From: Eopsaltria australis
Lineage: Eukaryota; Chordata; Aves; Passeriformes; Petroicidae
Direction: 5' to 3'
DNA length: 64,000 bases
Assembly (NCBI GenBank): GCA_034509425.1
Contig: JAVTVJ010000509.1
Coordinates: forward strand, 180,207-244,206
The notes under the pieces were generated by a model. It searched no databases. It had not been told where the DNA came from and saw nothing but the letters and a program-made list of their open reading frames with translations. Below are positions 1 through 11,655 of this stretch, in pieces; the first letter of the stretch is position 1, and every line of letters begins with the position of its first letter. A program made the translations under genes and the position numbers.

Positions 1-1407
1 CAGAAAAAGATGTCTAAGTGTGTATATTTTCCAGAGTCATGGCCTTAGATTTATTCCCTCTGGAATCCATCAACTGAACCAATGTTAGACACCTAGACTT
101 GGAAGGACCAGTAATCCCTTTAATAATTTGAGTCTGCCCTTTAATTAGGTTTGCAAACTCCTTGAAATGTGGCATGACTTTAAAACTGCAGCAACCTCAG
201 AGTTTGCAAAATGTATATGCTTTCAGTTTTAAAAATGGATAGGAATTTATTTGTTTACATACAATTTAAAATTTAGGTTTTACAGTTTTGAATGCAGAAG
301 ATGCTTTTCTATAGGTGAAACTTCTGAAGGGTTGATCATTTGCTCTACATGGGGAATCCGTATTTTAATTTTTTTTTAAATGTAATTGTATGAGTCAGAA
401 AATCTATTCAGATATGAACAACATGGTTCTTCTGTGATATTACTGCTTTTTTATTTGCAAGAATTAAAAGAAGTTCAGTGCATCCTGGAAGAAGTCAGTC
501 ATTTGATCTGATGGGTAAAAATTACCTGTGGAAGGTTCATGCAGTGTAAGACTGATCAAACTAGCAATTACTTTTTGTGTTCCTACTTGAAATTTTTGGG
601 AGGATTTTTTTTAATGTTATAATTGCCAAGAGGTCTTTAAAGACTAGACTGAGGATGAGAAAGCTTTCTCAGGTGAATGAAATTGAATGCTACAGATTTA
701 TGGCTGTTTTCCTTAGACTCATCTATTAGCAAGTTTGTAAAATACAATACTGTTAAGCAGACTCAGAAATGTACAGCTTGAAAGACTGTTTGAGAACACC
801 ATGAAGTCTAACAGCTATGTGCACCCTCAAGCCAGCTAGTTTGGCTCACTTTATTCCTCCTTTTTCTCCTGTAGCTGTAAGTCTCTGGATTATTGTAACA
901 CACAACTTGCACTATTATTTAAGCACATAGCAACATACCGTGGGCAAAAGTATAAATTAATAGAACACTTTGATTTAAGCACATCATCATTTTGCATAGC
1001 TCATATCATCACAGAAGCAGAAAAGTACTTGGAAAATCTGCTGCCACGTATCACCTGCTTTCTGTATTGCCCAGTCCTTTGCTTCAGCATCTACCCAATC
1101 TGTCCCAAAGTCCTATGACTCCAGCCACTGTTCCTATTATACCACCATCACCAGAACAGAGAGTTGTTTTATTTCATATTTATGCCATAGTATATAGTAC
1201 ATAACTGTTTTGATTTATGTGAAGAGACCATAATCTTCTCTCTGCAACCAGGAATCGACCTCACTCAGGTTTGATGGAAACATCTTTTTTTTTCTCAAGT
1301 ACCTTTGAGCAACAAACTGACTAAATGGTGGGCTGTCAGGACATTTGATTTATAAGTTTTGACTAGTTATAGAAACCTATGTCATGACTTTTAACTAAAT
1401 ATTTATT
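1..1407. other. Spacer without recognisable gene
   Basis: AT-rich non-coding DNA. The only open frames are short (70 codons or fewer) and show no family resemblance, signal peptide or splice-site context that I can support. No LTR ends or CR1 tail were recognised. Confidence 0.6.
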
Positions 1408-2096
1408 TGTTGGGGAAGATGAAATAAGAAAGCCTTATAAATATGATTACCTAGCAAAAGATGCTGAGAATGTAGAAACTATAAGCAAGATTGAAATGAA
1501 GACAAGCTTTGAGATACCAAACCCCAGTTATTGAACAACTAGAAAACAATGGCATGGCTGCCTGCAGGTAATCCCCCCTTTGATTAAACAATACCCTCTG
1601 CTTGCAGACAGGTCCAAGGGTCAAAGCAGACCCTACCAACTTGGCAGAGGGTCCAAAAAGCAGCTTTTAGGGTTTAAAATATAACTCTGTATGGTAATGC
1701 AATAGTTCTCATAGGCTGTATGCAAGTGTTATAAGATTTGTAGTTTGTTCTAGATTGGTTAATGAAAATTAGAATATTCAACACAGAAGATGATTTATTG
1801 TATTGTAAGCGACAAGCTCGCTCTCTTAGATCTTCACTCTTAGCTCTCTTCTTTTAACTTCCTTAAATCCTCTCTCTTAACTGCTCTCTTAGACCTTCGC
1901 TCTCAACTCTCTTAGATCCTCGCTCTTAGCTTTTCTCTCCTCTCTTGCCTCTCTGACCTGCTCCGGGCTGCGTCTGGCAGCTCTCAGCAGGTCTCCTACA
2001 CTAATGTTCTTTCACAATAAACCTCATGCTCTACAACCCAACTACAGAGATCTCTCGTCTGTCCCAGCCATCTGAAACCGACCTGCAAACTCTACA
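1408..2096 (+). mobile_element. Probable solo LTR of an ERV
   Basis: The block begins TGTTGGGGAAGATG and ends with CTACA, giving the TG...CA ends of an LTR. A CT-rich stretch of TCTCTTAG-like repeats (about 1820-1960) precedes a polyadenylation signal AATAAA at 2016-2021, which fits an R-U5 region in plus orientation. No internal retroviral sequence follows, so it is read as a solo LTR left by LTR-LTR recombination. The flanks TTATT (1403-1407) and TTTTT (2097-2101) match only 4 of 5, so the target duplication is doubtful. The family resembles abundant bird LTRs, but I cannot name it with certainty. Confidence 0.6.
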
Positions 2097-3964
2097 TTTT
2101 TTCTTTTACCAAATTTCCTATCCCTGTATTGTTTGCTGCTGCTCTGTTTTTTATTCCTCTTAGTTTCTCCTCAGTAGCATTTTCTACACTGTTATGGTAC
2201 TCCTCAGTGCTGAAAAAAGGCATATATGGAGAAAATCATAATTAAAACGTTGAAAAATATTAAATAAAAATAGACTGCATTTTTATTCATAGAATTCCCC
2301 TGCTTATTATCTTGGGATGTTACTCAAAATGGTAAAATTTAATCAGAAAAGGCAGACAAGTGTCTTATCTGAGTCTGTATATCCTTCTGTCTAACTTTCA
2401 CATCTGGACTGTCATTTTGTTCTATACATTTGTGATGCAATTAATGTATTACACAGGCACAAAGTGATGGTGACAGGTACAATTGCTACTTGACAACTTG
2501 TCCCAGACATTAATTTCCTTCTGCATTAAAAAAGAAAGTGTCCCCTGAATATCCTCAGGACTTGCTCTTGCAAAGATTAATGTTTATAGTAGTTGGTCCA
2601 GAGAAATCCATGCCAATCATGGTTCTTAAAGTAGTTTAATACAGAAGGCATTTAACAAAAAGTCTTTCCTCCAAGACTGCTTCCTAACCCTCACCCAAAT
2701 GGCATTCCTTAAGGAAGTGCTTTGAGAGAATAAAGTAATCATCTTCGGGAGTGAGGATTCACTGGCAGATCAGAAAAACAGTTAAGAAAAATAGAAAAGT
2801 GACCACAAGCAAACAGGATATCCTATAGAACTATAATTTGAGATATAGAACTGTATTTCCTAAGTATGACTACATATTATTTTATTTCGGGAAACCAAGG
2901 GCTTCTCAAACCTGATTTTTCCAAGCAGGGATTTCTCTGCTACCTGCTCTTACTCCTGTATTGCAGCATTTTACATATCTGATGGTTTCTATATTTGTCA
3001 CACCATTTACAAGCAGCTGTACTTTTTGCACCATGACTTTGAGTTAGCTAAGACTCAGAGACAACTTTAACACAGGATTGCTGTGCAAAAAAAGACCAGA
3101 TATGGTTATTATTAAGCAATTACAGGCCTGGACGCCTTAGCAAATCACCATGATCACAACCCTGTTCTGTCTATTGATGGCAATCATGCTACCTCACGCT
3201 GTGACCTATAAGCTAGAGCTTATAAGCAAAGCAGAGTGGAGCTGGTAAGGCAGCAAGATGGATTTACTTGGAAATAAAGCAGAAAAAATAACTCAAAATG
3301 AATTGATAATTGAAGAGGCAGCATCGCATACAGTCAGCATTGCCAGTATACAGAATGTTATCCTGAAGCTTCTGGTAGGGGACATTTTATTGTCTCCTGA
3401 TTTTCTAGGCTAGTAGGGAAAAACAGGTTTAAATTTAATTAAGGAGATTGTGGATAGTAAAAATAGGTTTGAAAGATATCCCATGTGTACGTGGTAAGAT
3501 GGTAAATAATGCCTTCCTATGTTACTCTTTTTAATACTCTCACATTCTTGATGTTTGGCTTCTAATCTTTGAATAGCTGAGCAGAAATGGAGCACTCCAC
3601 AGCAGTACCCTTCTGACGAGACAGCTCCATAGAGCTCACCCTGTTGTGGCAGCTGTATTTCGGACCTTAACACCCCCACCTCTGCCACGAGTGAAACACC
3701 TGAACATCCTGTGCTTCAGGAGGACCCTGGGCAACAGACTCTCTATGCTGAGCAACACAAAGGCTGATTTTTTCTACCATATCAAGTTTTTCTACAATAT
3801 CAAGGAAAGTATACAATATTTTCATTGCCAAAGGAAAAGCTCTCTCTGCACAGTTTCCCATGCCTGCTGCTTCTTATCCTCACCTCATTAGTTCCTTTGT
3901 ACGAAGTCAACCTCAGGTCAGCTGTACAACAGAGGATTTAATATCTGAAGGGGGTTAGAAGACA
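2097..3964. other. Spacer without recognisable gene
   Basis: Non-coding DNA between the solo LTR and provirus E1. Short overlapping frames on both strands around 3410-3890 look like chance frames. Nothing else was recognised. Confidence 0.55.
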
Positions 3965-3969
3965 CCACA

Positions 3970-4540
3970 TGTATTGGGTCTGACTGGGGTAAAGTTCACA
4001 GCCCTTACAGTGCTGTGCTTTGTATTGGTAGCTGGCGTTGATAACAGAGCAGTGTTTTGGCTACTGCCAAGCAGTGCTGTCCCTCTGACATTCCTTCCCC
4101 CACTGAAGGGGATGGGGAGGGCAAGATCCTGGGAGGGGACATGAGCAGGCCAGCTGACCCCAGTCAGCCAAAGAGATATTCCATACCATATGACATCAGC
4201 TCAGATATATAAGGGAAGGAAGAGAGGGGGAGAGGGAGGCACTCAGGACTTGTCCATGTTTGCCTCCTCGAGCAACCATCACGTGTGCTGGAGCCCTGCT
4301 TCCCAGAAAGTGTCCGGACATCACTGCTGATGGGAAGTAGAGATTGATTGTTTTTCTCTTCAGCTCTTGCGCATGTAAATCTCAGCTTGCTTGTTTTATT
4401 TTCCTGCTGTAATAAAACTGCCTTATCTTACCCTGGTAATTTTTTTCCTCCGTATTATTCTCTCCCCTCTCTCAGTGGGAGAGGGAGTGATAGAGTGAAT
4501 GAGTGGGCACCTGGCACCTAGCCGGGGTCGACACACGACA
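3970..4540 (+). repeat. E1 5' LTR
   Basis: TG...CA ends, with the paired copy at 18858-19424. A TATA box (TATATAAG, 4206-4213) and a polyadenylation signal (AATAAA, 4411-4416) about 200 bp apart mark the U3, R and U5 parts in plus orientation. The duplicated host site CCACA lies directly upstream. Confidence 0.9.
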
Positions 4541-4548
4541 GTCTCTTT

Positions 4549-4566
4549 TGGCGCCTGAACAGGGAC
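4549..4566 (+). other. E1 primer binding site, tRNA-Lys3 type
   Basis: TGGCGCCTGAACAGGGAC lies 8 bp after the 5' LTR. It differs at one base from the complement of the 3' end of tRNA-Lys3. Lysine priming is unusual for ERV-L-like elements, whose name-giving members use leucine tRNA. Confidence 0.85.
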
Positions 4567-4578
4567 GAGATAAAGGCA

Positions 4579-4614
4579 GTTTTATATATATATATATACA
4601 TATATATATATTTA
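4579..4614. repeat. (TA)n simple repeat in the E1 leader
   Basis: Two TA runs separated by TATACATATA lie between the primer site and gag. This is probably a microsatellite that expanded after integration. Confidence 0.8.
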
Positions 4615-4711
4615 TTGCATGCTCTAGTAATTATCAGTAGCAGTTCTCAAGTAGTAAGCTCCTGCGTGGCATACGGCCTTCGGCTGCCACACTGCTTATC
4701 CTTGTTTTGCT

Positions 4712-6463
4712 ATGTTTGGGAACATGTTGAAACAAACAATGACTGTGAATGAATGTAACTCCTTCTCTCTGCCCTGGGTGAATTGGAGTATGGATGATCT
4801 TTTACTGCAGGCTCCCATAATTATTGCCAACCCTTACATAAGCTTCCTGCTATTATTAATAATATTAACCAACACTGTTGTTACCTTATGGAATTCATGG
4901 AAATTGTCATCTCCCTGGTACAGAAGGAAACGACCCTTGGGTGAGGAGCTGTTAAAATCTGCCCTGAGGTACCCAGTTCCTGGGTGAAAAGGTGTATGGA
5001 GGGATTTGGGCAGGTTCCTAGGGCGGTTATCACCTCCTGTTGCCTGGGAGTTTACTCCTGAAGAGGTAAATAACCCTAACAAACTGGCCCGTCGGCTGAC
5101 AGAAGGGTGCCTTGTTTACTCCCAGGAATGCGAGCAGCTTCTCGCCCTGTACTGGGGGCTGGCCTGGGCCTACTGGGCCTCTGTTCAATACTCTCAGAGG
5201 ACTGTGGTTGAGGCAGGAACTCAAACTGTGTCTGAGGACACTATAGCTGAGACAGGGACACAAAATACAACTGTGGCAGAGGCAGGGATACAAACCATAA
5301 CAACTATGTCTGAGATAAGAACCCAAACCACAGCAACTAGAGTAATTGCCCCAGTAGTGAAAACAAAAAAATGGACAAGGCAAGTTCTAGGCCCAAGCCG
5401 CCAATTAGTAAGGGAAGAAGAAGAAGAGGAAGAATAAGAGGTGGGGCCAGATCAAGAGGCAGGTCCCTCAGCAAAAGAATTGGAGGGAGTGAGGCAGATT
5501 AAACAGGAGACCGAAGTTACTCGGTCCCTGACCCCATCAGAACGTCGAGACTTGCGAAAGGATTACAGCCGCCAGTCAGGTGAGAGGATTCCTGCATGGC
5601 TGCTGCGATGCTGGGATAATGGGGCCGATAGTCAGCAGTTAGAAGGTCATGAAGCCCAACAGCTGGGATCCCTTGCTAAGGATCGGGAAATTGAAAGAGG
5701 ACTTGCAAAGGAAGGAGCAATTTGTAGCCTCTGGAGATGGCTTCTCTCAAGCGTGAAGACAAGATATCCTTTGAAGGATGATCTTGTAAAGTCCCCAGGG
5801 AAGTGGACCAATGTGGATGAAGGTATCCAGTACTTGAGAGAATTAGCAGTGCTAGAAATTGTCCATAGCGATCTGAAAGATGATAGTGCCACCAAAGATC
5901 CAGAGGATATCCCTTGTACACTTGCCATGTGGAGGAAGGTGGTTCAAGGCGCCCCAGGCATCATATTCCAGCAGCTTGGTAGCACTTCATTATCCGCAAA
6001 TGGATACACCAACTGTAGAGGTGGCGTCCTCCTGGCTCCAAAATGTAGAAGAAACTCTGGGTGCTCCCTCATCCCTGCGAGCCACCACCCCAACTTTTAG
6101 AAGCAGCCCAAGAGATCGCCCCTCTCCAACCCCAGTCAGAGGGAAAGGAATCCCCAAGAACAGGCCACGTAACGAGCTCCGGTTTTTCCTGCGTGAGCAT
6201 GGAGAGGACATGAGGAAATGGGATGGTGAACCCACCTCTAAGCTGAGCGCCCGGGTCCGAGAACTGAGGGGGAAGAGACCTGTTAAGAAGGGGCCGCCCA
6301 AGAAGACTGTCAGTGTAGTTACCACAAAGACACCAGAAGACAATCAGCGATTTCCCAGATATAAGAAAACTAAAACCTTTTCCTACAGTGCTGAGGAGGG
6401 AACCTCTGATTTGGCATCACGAAGGTCAGACAGTGAATACTCTGACCAGGAACAGGAATAGAG
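4712..6463 (+). pseudogene. gag: E1 gag, decayed
   Basis: This is the structural polyprotein gene of E1. The first ATG (4712) opens a segment with a strongly hydrophobic stretch rich in L and I (about residues 37-60). The same frame continues past TGA (4985-4987) and TAA (5435-5437) to a TAG at 6098-6100; the C-terminal part continues one frame over to TAG at 6461-6463. The part from about 5560 to 5950 (LLRCWDNGADS, AQQLGSLAKD) looks like ERV-L Gag capsid sequence by family recall. Between 5200 and 5335 lie imperfect repeats that each carry TQT or a near variant. No CCHC zinc knuckle is visible. The TAG at the end is in frame with pro-pol, so Gag-Pol may once have been made by readthrough. 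At least two stops and one frameshift make it non-functional. Confidence 0.75.
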
Positions 6464-9400
6464 GGTCCCTGCCTCTGGCCAGGAGGAGGAAAGGGATGAC
6501 CGGGTATACTGGACTGTGTGGATTCGATGGCCTGGCACATCAGATCCACAGAAGTACAAAGCTTTAGTGGACACCGGTGCACAGTGTACACTGATGCCAT
6601 TGAGGCACAAGAGTGCAGAAGCCATCTGGATCTCTGGAGTGACAGGGGGATGCCAAGAGTTGTCGGTAGTAAAAGCTGAGGTGAGCTTAACAGGGGACAG
6701 ATGGCAAAAGCACCCCATTGTGACTGGCCCAGAGGCCCCTTGTATCCTTGGCATCGACTACCTCAGGAGAGGGTATTTTAAGGATCCAAAAGGATATCAA
6801 TGGGCCTTTGGCGTAGCTGCGTTGAATACAGAGAAGATCAAACAGTTATCCTCCCTGCCTGGCCTCTCAGAAGATCCCTTCGTCGTAGGATTGCTGCAGT
6901 TGAAAGACCAACAAGTACTGATTGCTACCAGGACGGTGCACCAGAGGCAGTATCGTACCAACCGGGACTCCGTGACTCCTATCCATGAACTAATTCGTCG
7001 ACTGGAGAGCCAAGGAGTTATCAGCAGGACCCGCTCACCCTTCAACAGCCCCATATGGCCAATGCGGAAGTCAAATGGGGAATGGCGGCTGACAGTGGAC
7101 TATCGGGGCCTGAATGAAGTCACACCACCTCTAAGTGCTGTTGTACCAGACATGTTGGACCTCCAATATGAGCTAGAGTCAAAAGCAGCCAAATGGTATG
7201 CAACGATTGACATAGCTAATGCATTTTTCTCAATCCCTCTGGCGGCAGAGTGCAGGCCACAATTTGCTTTCACTTGGAGGGGTGTCCAGTACACCTGGAA
7301 ATGACTGCCCCAGGGGTGGAGACACAGCCCCACCATCTGCCATGGCCTGATCCAGGCTGCCCTGGAACAGGGTGGAGCTCCGGAACACCTGCAATATATT
7401 GATGATATCATTGTGTGGGGTGATACAGCAGGAGAAGTTTTGGGAAAGGGAAAAAAATAATCCAAATTCTTCTGAAAGCTGGTCTTGCCATAAAACAAAG
7501 TAAGGTAAAGGGACCTGCACAGGAGATCCAGTTTCTGGGAATAAAATGGCGGGATGGGCGCCATAATGTACCTACAGAGGTGGTTGACAAAATTGCCAAT
7601 ATGTCTCCACCAGTCACTAAGAAAGAAACACAAGCTTTCTTGGGCCTTGTAGGATTCTGGAGAATGCACATTCCAGGCTATAGTCAACTTGTGGGCCCCC
7701 TCTATCAAGTGACCTGGAAGAAGAACGACTTCAAGTGGGGCCCTGAGCAGAAACAGGCCTTTGAGCAGATCAAACAGGAAAAAGCTTGTGCGGTAGCTCT
7801 TGGGCCTGTTCGGACAGGACCAGATGTGTAAAATATACTCTACACTGCAGCTGGGGAGCAGGGCCTCACCTGGAGCCTCTGGCAGAGGACCGCAGGAGAA
7901 ACCCGAGGTCGGCCATTAGGATTCTGGAGCAGGAGTTATCGAGGATCAGAAGCCCACTATACTCCAACTGAAAAAGGAGTACTAGCAGTTTATGATGGGA
8001 TTTGAGCCACCTCGGAAGTTGCTGGGACAGGAGCATGTCTCCTCCTGGCACCACGATTGCCTGTCCTACACTGGATGTTCAAAGGAAACATTCCCTCCAT
8101 GCATCATGCAACCAGTGCTACATGGAGTAAGTGGGTGGCCTTAATTACACAACGAGCCCGAATGGGAAAACCCAACTTCCCAGGAATCCTAGAAGAGATT
8201 TTGAGTTGGCCAGAAGCCAGAGATTTTGGAGCACTGTCTGAGAAGGTGACTCGCGCCCAAGAAGCACCACCATATAACGAGTTACCAGAAAACAAAAGAA
8301 AATATACTTTATTTACTGATGGATCCTGTCGAGTGACAGGAAACCATCGGAGGTGGAAAGATGCTGTGTGGAATCCCACACGACAAGTCATTGAGTCTGC
8401 TGAAGGGGAAGATGAATCAAGCCAGTTTGCAGAGGTGAAAGCCATCCAACTAGCCCTAGAGATTGCTGAGAGAGAAAAGTGGCCCATACTCTATCTCTAT
8501 ACTGACTCCTGGATGGTGGCTAATGCTCTATGGGGATGGCTGCAGCAGTGGAAGAAAAGCAACTGGCAGCGCAGGGGAAAACCCATCTGGGCTGCTGCAT
8601 TACGGCAGGACATTGCTGCACGGATAGAAAACATCACTCTGAAACAATGTCATGCAGATGCCCATGTGCCCAGAATTCGTGCCACTGAGGAGCATCAAAA
8701 CAACAAACGGGTAGATAAGGCCACCAAAATTGGAATAGCTCAGGTGGACCTAGATTGGGAGAGAAAGGGTGAGCTATTTATAGCCCCATGGGCCCACGAA
8801 ACATCAGGGCATCTTGGAAGGGATGCAACATACAGATGGGCTCGTGATTGAGGGGTGGATCTGACCATGGAGGCCATCACACAGGTTATTCATCAGTGTG
8901 AAACATGCGCTGCCATCAAGCGAGCCACACGAGTGAAGCCTCTTTGGAGTGGAGGGCGGTGGCTGGGGTTCCAGTATGGTGAAGCCTGGCAAATTGATTA
9001 CACTGGGCCATTGCCACGAACACGCCAAGGCAAGAGTTACATCCTCACCATGGTGGAGGCCGCAACTGGCTGGCTGGAAACGTACCCAGTAAACCACGCC
9101 GAGGGTTGGAACACAATTTCAGGTCTTGAAAGACACATTTTGTGGCGACATGGAACCCCAGATAGAATTGAGTCAGACAATGGGACTCATTTTCAAAATA
9201 ATCTTATTAACTCCTGGGCAAAGAGGCATGGCATTAAGTGGATATATCATATTCCTTATCACCCACAGGCCTCTGGGAAGATTGAAAGATATAATGGACT
9301 GTTAAAAACTATGCTACGGGCACTAGGTAATGGGACATGGAAGCATTGGGATGTGAATTTGGCAGAAGCCACTTGGCTAGTCAATACTAGGGGATCTGCT

Positions 9401-9634
9401 AACCGCCCTGGTCCCGCCCAAACTAAACCCTTAGACACTGTGGAGGGAGACAAGGTTCCTGCACTACACACAGGGAAGTGGCTGGGGAAGTCAGTGTGGG
9501 TTGTGTCCCCCATGGGGAAGAGCAAACCCATTCGTGGGATTGTCTTTGCCCAAGGACCTGGGTGCACTTGGTGGGTAATGCGGGAGGATGGGGAGACCCG
9601 ATGTGTACCTCAAGGTGATTTAACCTTGGGGTAA
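6464..9634 (+). pseudogene. pol: E1 pro-pol, decayed (protease, RT, RNase H, integrase)
   Basis: Domains are in the usual order. Protease: LVDTGAQ near 6570. Reverse transcriptase: LTVDYRGLN near 7100, then LPQGW and YIDD (7395-7406). RNase H: first Asp in LFTDGS (8318-8320), Glu in FAEVKA, Asp in LYTDSW. Integrase: HH-CC zinc domain (about 8797-8920), then catalytic Asp in QIDYTG (near 8994), Asp in ESDNGT (near 9174) and Glu in GKIERY (near 9283). Breaks: TGA at 7302-7304 just before LPQGW, a frameshift at or after the A7 run 7451-7457 with stop 7458-7460, TAA 7829-7831, TGA 8003-8005 and TGA 8849-8851. The integrase end from 8855 is still one open frame of 259 codons. No env follows before the nested insertion. 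The gene is inactive. Confidence 0.9.
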
Positions 9635-9669
9635 GAATAATGTATGTTGGAAGTTGTATGTTGCAGGAT

Positions 9670-9675
9670 GTAAGT
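9670..9675. other. E2 target-site duplication, left copy (GTAAGT)
   Basis: GTAAGT directly precedes the E2 LTR and is repeated directly after the other LTR at 18540-18545. Six base pairs is the usual target duplication of class II retroviral integrases. The site lies in E1, after its integrase gene. Confidence 0.93.
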
Positions 9676-10325
9676 TGTAAAGTTTTATAATATTTTTCGG
9701 TGTTGTACCTACTCCTCCTCCGATCCCAGGCACGGTGCCTCTGCTCGGTGGTTGCCTTCCTCACCACTGTGCTACCTCAACCCCCTGTCCGTTAGGATGA
9801 GAGCCGAGGGAACCCCGAGGATTCCACACAGGGAGGAAGGCGTGGAGGGTCATCTCGGGTTTGGTTCAGGAGGAATCACAAAGGCAGGAGCGACTCTAAG
9901 CTTCAGGCAACAGAGAAGTTTATTCCCTGGAACCCCAAAGTCAAAGGAGCCCCGACTAGCTCTCGACAGCAACTTATGTAGTACAATAAACAACCAATCA
10001 GGGTAAAAGCTTGGGGTGGGATTAAGGCGGGAGCTTTCAACAGCAGCAAATAATATAGAAACAGGGGAGTGGTTTGGGGATAACAACAAATCATAAACAG
10101 GGGTACAGAGAACTTTCCAGAACAACCTGTCAATCACCTGTGTGATAGACAAATAACATATTCAGTAGGAACAAGGGGTGTCAACTTTGGGTGTTAACTG
10201 GGGTGTGACTACAACCAGGCTAAACCATGGATGTTTTTATAGCAGGGGGGCGACTCCCCGATGGACCAATCCACCAGGAAGTCCTCAAGCCCCTAGGTCT
10301 CGTTTCTATATTGACAACTGCCACA
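9676..10325 (-). repeat. E2 3' LTR
   Basis: In sense it starts TGTGGCAGTTGTC and ends ACTTTACA. It pairs with 17890-18539. A polyadenylation signal AATAAA is at 9919-9924 (complement), and a TATAAAAA tract lies near 10236, less than 100 bp into U3. The env frame runs into this LTR as far as 10220. Confidence 0.93.
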
Positions 10326-11569
10326 TCTCCCCCTTTTCTTTTATTTAAAAAAGCCCGTTGTACTAACGATACTAGAATATTTTTTAAGCAAACAAACATA
10401 CTTAACACGGTAACGATGACGATTAGGATCCATAAAATAGATTTCAACAAGTCCATGCCCCATTTTGAAATGCCCCAGTCACTCATTAGATGGTCCAACC
10501 AGTCTTTACTTTCAGTCCTTAGTTGAGTGAATTGTCCTTGCAGTTCTTGTAGCGTTGCATGGATGCTTTTTGAATGGGATGATAAGTTCATACAACACAT
10601 CCCTTCAAAGTCCTCGCACCCGTGCCCGTGTGCGAGAAGGAGAAAGTCAATCGCCGCCCTGTCCTGCAGGGTGGCGTGCCTAGTAGTGTCCTTATCTTCC
10701 AGCAGCTGGGTCAATGCCCAGGACGTGAGGTTGGCTTGTCTGCCAAGCCAACACTCTAAATGGCCTAATTCCCCCAAAGCCTTAGCTGCCGCCACCCAGG
10801 GCACGAATATGGAGGCAGCCACCCTCTTTGAAAAACTCCAATGTTCAACAGCCGAATTGCAACTTTCGTCCCAAGTTCTGAGTGATCTTTTTTGACGGGT
10901 CAGATTATAGAATTTTCTCCATTCAAGAATTTGGGTCTTGTTGGGGGTCATGAGGGTGAGTTGGCCCAACGTGCATGGGCCACCTGAAAGACGGGACGGT
11001 ATCCCAGCCCAGACTCTATCTCCACAGATTAAGAATACGCCAGAGGGGAGAGTCTTCGGGATGGGCGTGGACTTGGACCGTTTGAGGACAGATCTCGTGG
11101 TATAGTTACACCAATTTTCAAGACTGTACACTGATCTTTTTAGGGGATGCACATCCTGGTATGGAATTTTATCATATCCTCCAAATATTTTAGCATCTTC
11201 CCACTTAGGGAAGTAGTCAAAATTGATACAAAAGTCAGCTTTGGAGGACCCCAACAGTGCCAATTCTTGGGGCTCCTCTGGTGCATGGGGAAGGGTCCTC
11301 ATCCACGCATCCCAGTTGTCAACAGGTTCGGGCCTTTTACCTGCGAAGGAGGTGTCATTCATTCGCAGGGGGATACCTACTAGGCAGGTCGACATGGGAT
11401 CTGAAGTTGCACCCATACTCAAACACATGCTGTCTTGGTTTAGGGCTTTGGCTAACGTGATCCAGATATTCTCTTGTGGCTGTTGTACAAGCCATCCTTC
11501 GATTCGGGGCAGGACGTTCAGCATCACCCACATCAGGGCCATGATGACTCCCGTGGTTTTCATTGTCAT
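10220..11569 (-). CDS. env: E2 Env glycoprotein, alpharetrovirus type
   Basis: This is the envelope precursor (SU plus TM) for receptor binding and fusion. The first in-frame ATG is at 11569; the frame is open further upstream only through a non-ATG codon. A hydrophobic signal segment follows within about 20 residues. A furin-type site RQKR separates SU from TM. TM begins with a fusion-peptide-like stretch (VAASIFVPWVAAAKAL), a heptad region, the conserved QDRAAIDFLLLAHGHG stretch ending in CX6CC (CEDFEGMCC), and a membrane anchor rich in I, L and V. These are hallmarks of avian alpharetrovirus TM. About 35 codons at the C-terminus lie beyond the polypurine tract, inside the LTR. There are no stops or frameshifts, and about 450 residues is short for the family because SU is small. 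Confidence 0.9.
   Translation of the reverse strand: MTMKTTGVIMALMWVMLNVLPRIEGWLVQQPQENIWITLAKALNQDSMCLSMGATSDPMSTCLVGIPLRMNDTSFAGKRPEPVDNWDAWMRTLPHAPEEPQELALLGSSKADFCINFDYFPKWEDAKIFGGYDKIPYQDVHPLKRSVYSLENWCNYTTRSVLKRSKSTPIPKTLPSGVFLICGDRVWAGIPSRLSGGPCTLGQLTLMTPNKTQILEWRKFYNLTRQKRSLRTWDESCNSAVEHWSFSKRVAASIFVPWVAAAKALGELGHLECWLGRQANLTSWALTQLLEDKDTTRHATLQDRAAIDFLLLAHGHGCEDFEGMCCMNLSSHSKSIHATLQELQGQFTQLRTESKDWLDHLMSDWGISKWGMDLLKSILWILIVIVTVLSMFVCLKNILVSLVQRAFLNKRKGGDVAVVNIETRPRGLRTSWWIGPSGSRPPAIKTSMV
10326..10342 (-). promoter_or_regulatory. E2 3' polypurine tract
   Basis: In sense, AAAAGAAAAGGGGGAGA directly abuts the 3' LTR. This is the RNase-H-resistant primer for plus-strand DNA. It is also translated as part of Env. 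Confidence 0.93.
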
Positions 11570-11655
11570 GGATCCTTTAAATCTAATATCAAAACAAACA
11601 TGAATAACTTTTGAATCAAACCAAAACAATTTTTCAATTTTCTGATTCCTTTCAA

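Noticed and set aside
9752..10006. Plus-strand 84-codon frame, repeated at 17966-18220
   Set aside because: The two copies lie in the paired E2 LTRs, antisense to them, so the repetition is not evidence of coding.
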